DNA of 64,000 nt from Chitinophaga sp. S165 (GTDB lineage Bacteria > Bacteroidota > Bacteroidia > Chitinophagales > Chitinophagaceae), in assembly GCF_003182155.1 (NCBI RefSeq), contig NZ_QGTG01000001.1, positions 1,980,991-2,044,990 of the forward strand, read 5' to 3'. Made by a program: the position numbers and the translations under genes. The notes under the pieces were generated by a model. The model did no database searches and was not told the DNA's origin. It saw only the letters and a program-made list of their open reading frames with translations. This document shows positions 63,641 through 64,000 of the stretch, in pieces. Each line of letters starts with the position of its first letter. Positions within the stretch are counted from its first letter, which is position 1.

Positions 63641-64000
63641 TCACTCCTGGGTTCCATACCTGATCCCTGCTTTTATGAAAAATTGCTTAATCATATTTAA
63701 CTTTTCGCCACACGTATCACCGAGGGATATACGCTTATCACTTAACCTTGTTCCACTACATTCAAAACAGATCTCAATAAACGCCAGCGCCTTGCCATTA
63801 CTATCCCTGAATAATATAGCGTTCCGGGGTATATAGCAGCCGGACTCGCTTTTTGTGGTAATCATTTTTTCTCCGGCGGAGATTCTTGGCACACCATAAT
63901 TGTATAAAATGCCCGTCAAAGTATCGATCTGGGAAAGTGTCAGTGCTTTGCTCTCTTTCATTGTGGTATCGCTGATCGTGTAGTCGGCCTCTATTATCGC
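63641..64000 (-). CDS. Partial gene, paralogue of the previous one, cut by window edge
   Basis: The frame is open to the right edge: 13 codons lie upstream of the Met at 63961, so the start is outside the window. The visible part aligns along its length with the C-terminal half of the 62907-63566 protein (L-S-Q-I-D-T-L-T-G-I-L-Y-N-Y-G; C-Y-I-P-R-N-A-I-L-F-R-D). The intergenic gap is 74 bases. The pair is a tandem duplication of unknown function. Confidence 0.55.
   Translation of the reverse strand, partial: AIIEADYTISDTTMKESKALTLSQIDTLTGILYNYGVPRISAGEKMITTKSESGCYIPRNAILFRDSNGKALAFIEICFECSGTRLSDKRISLGDTCGEKLNMIKQFFIKAGIRYGTQE

Noticed and set aside
1-64000. CRISPR arrays, tRNA or rRNA genes, complete insertion sequences, prophage genes
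   Set aside because: Looked for and not seen: no regularly spaced repeats, no cloverleaf or rRNA-like stretches, no transposase, integrase or phage structural genes among the frames.

Overview
The window looks like a chromosomal segment of a soil or plant-associated Bacteroidota, most likely a Chitinophaga-like member of the Chitinophagaceae. Supporting signs are two SusC/SusD pairs, an ECF sigma/FecR/STN-receptor cascade, a type IX secretion type B sorting domain next to PorP/SprF, a GLPGLI protein, LytTR and OmpR two-component systems, Bacteroidota promoter boxes (TTTG, about 19 bases, then TAnnTTTG), and few purine-rich ribosome binding sites. I see no rRNA, tRNA, CRISPR array or complete insertion sequence.

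Left part (1-11.3 kb): a truncated TfoX-like gene, small lipoprotein and zinc-finger genes, an HtrA-like protease divergent from an M48 metalloprotease with an unknown exported partner, and a DUF417 membrane gene behind an AraC regulator. At 8.0-11.3 kb is an accessory-looking pair of AAA/STAND-like ATPases. Their genes overlap by four bases. They are driven by a near-consensus promoter buried in a set of TGACAA/TTGTCA inverted repeats. This is the best candidate here for an undescribed system.

Middle (11.3-45 kb): a minus-strand operon encodes a 1525-residue type IX-secreted repeat protein, a PorP/SprF protein and an OmpA-family envelope protein. Next comes sigma factor, FecR, SusC with STN domain, SusD, DUF5689 lipoprotein and metallophosphoesterase, which reads as a cell-surface-signalled uptake and processing system. 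It is followed by an Mla-type lipid transport operon (permease, ATPase, MCE protein), an FAD oxidase, a Bor-like lipoprotein and a LytS/LytTR pair. Then come a DUF922 lipoprotein, a TonB-receptor-like barrel convergent with a GLPGLI gene, a HisKA/OmpR two-component pair and two tandem paralogous lipoproteins.

Right part (45-64 kb): a polysaccharide utilisation locus of seven tightly spaced minus-strand genes: SusC, SusD, a six-hairpin glycosidase-like enzyme, a sodium:solute symporter, an FAD oxidoreductase, a GH9-like protein and a GH92 mannosidase-like enzyme. It is divergent from a LacI-family regulator, with two candidate operators in the intergenic region, and ends at a 26-bp-stem terminator. 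The window closes with two tandem paralogous genes of unknown function, the last cut by the edge.

Start codons were often moved downstream of the longest frame, to where a signal peptide, promoter or neighbouring gene indicates. All functions are inferred by reading the sequence; no database search was run.
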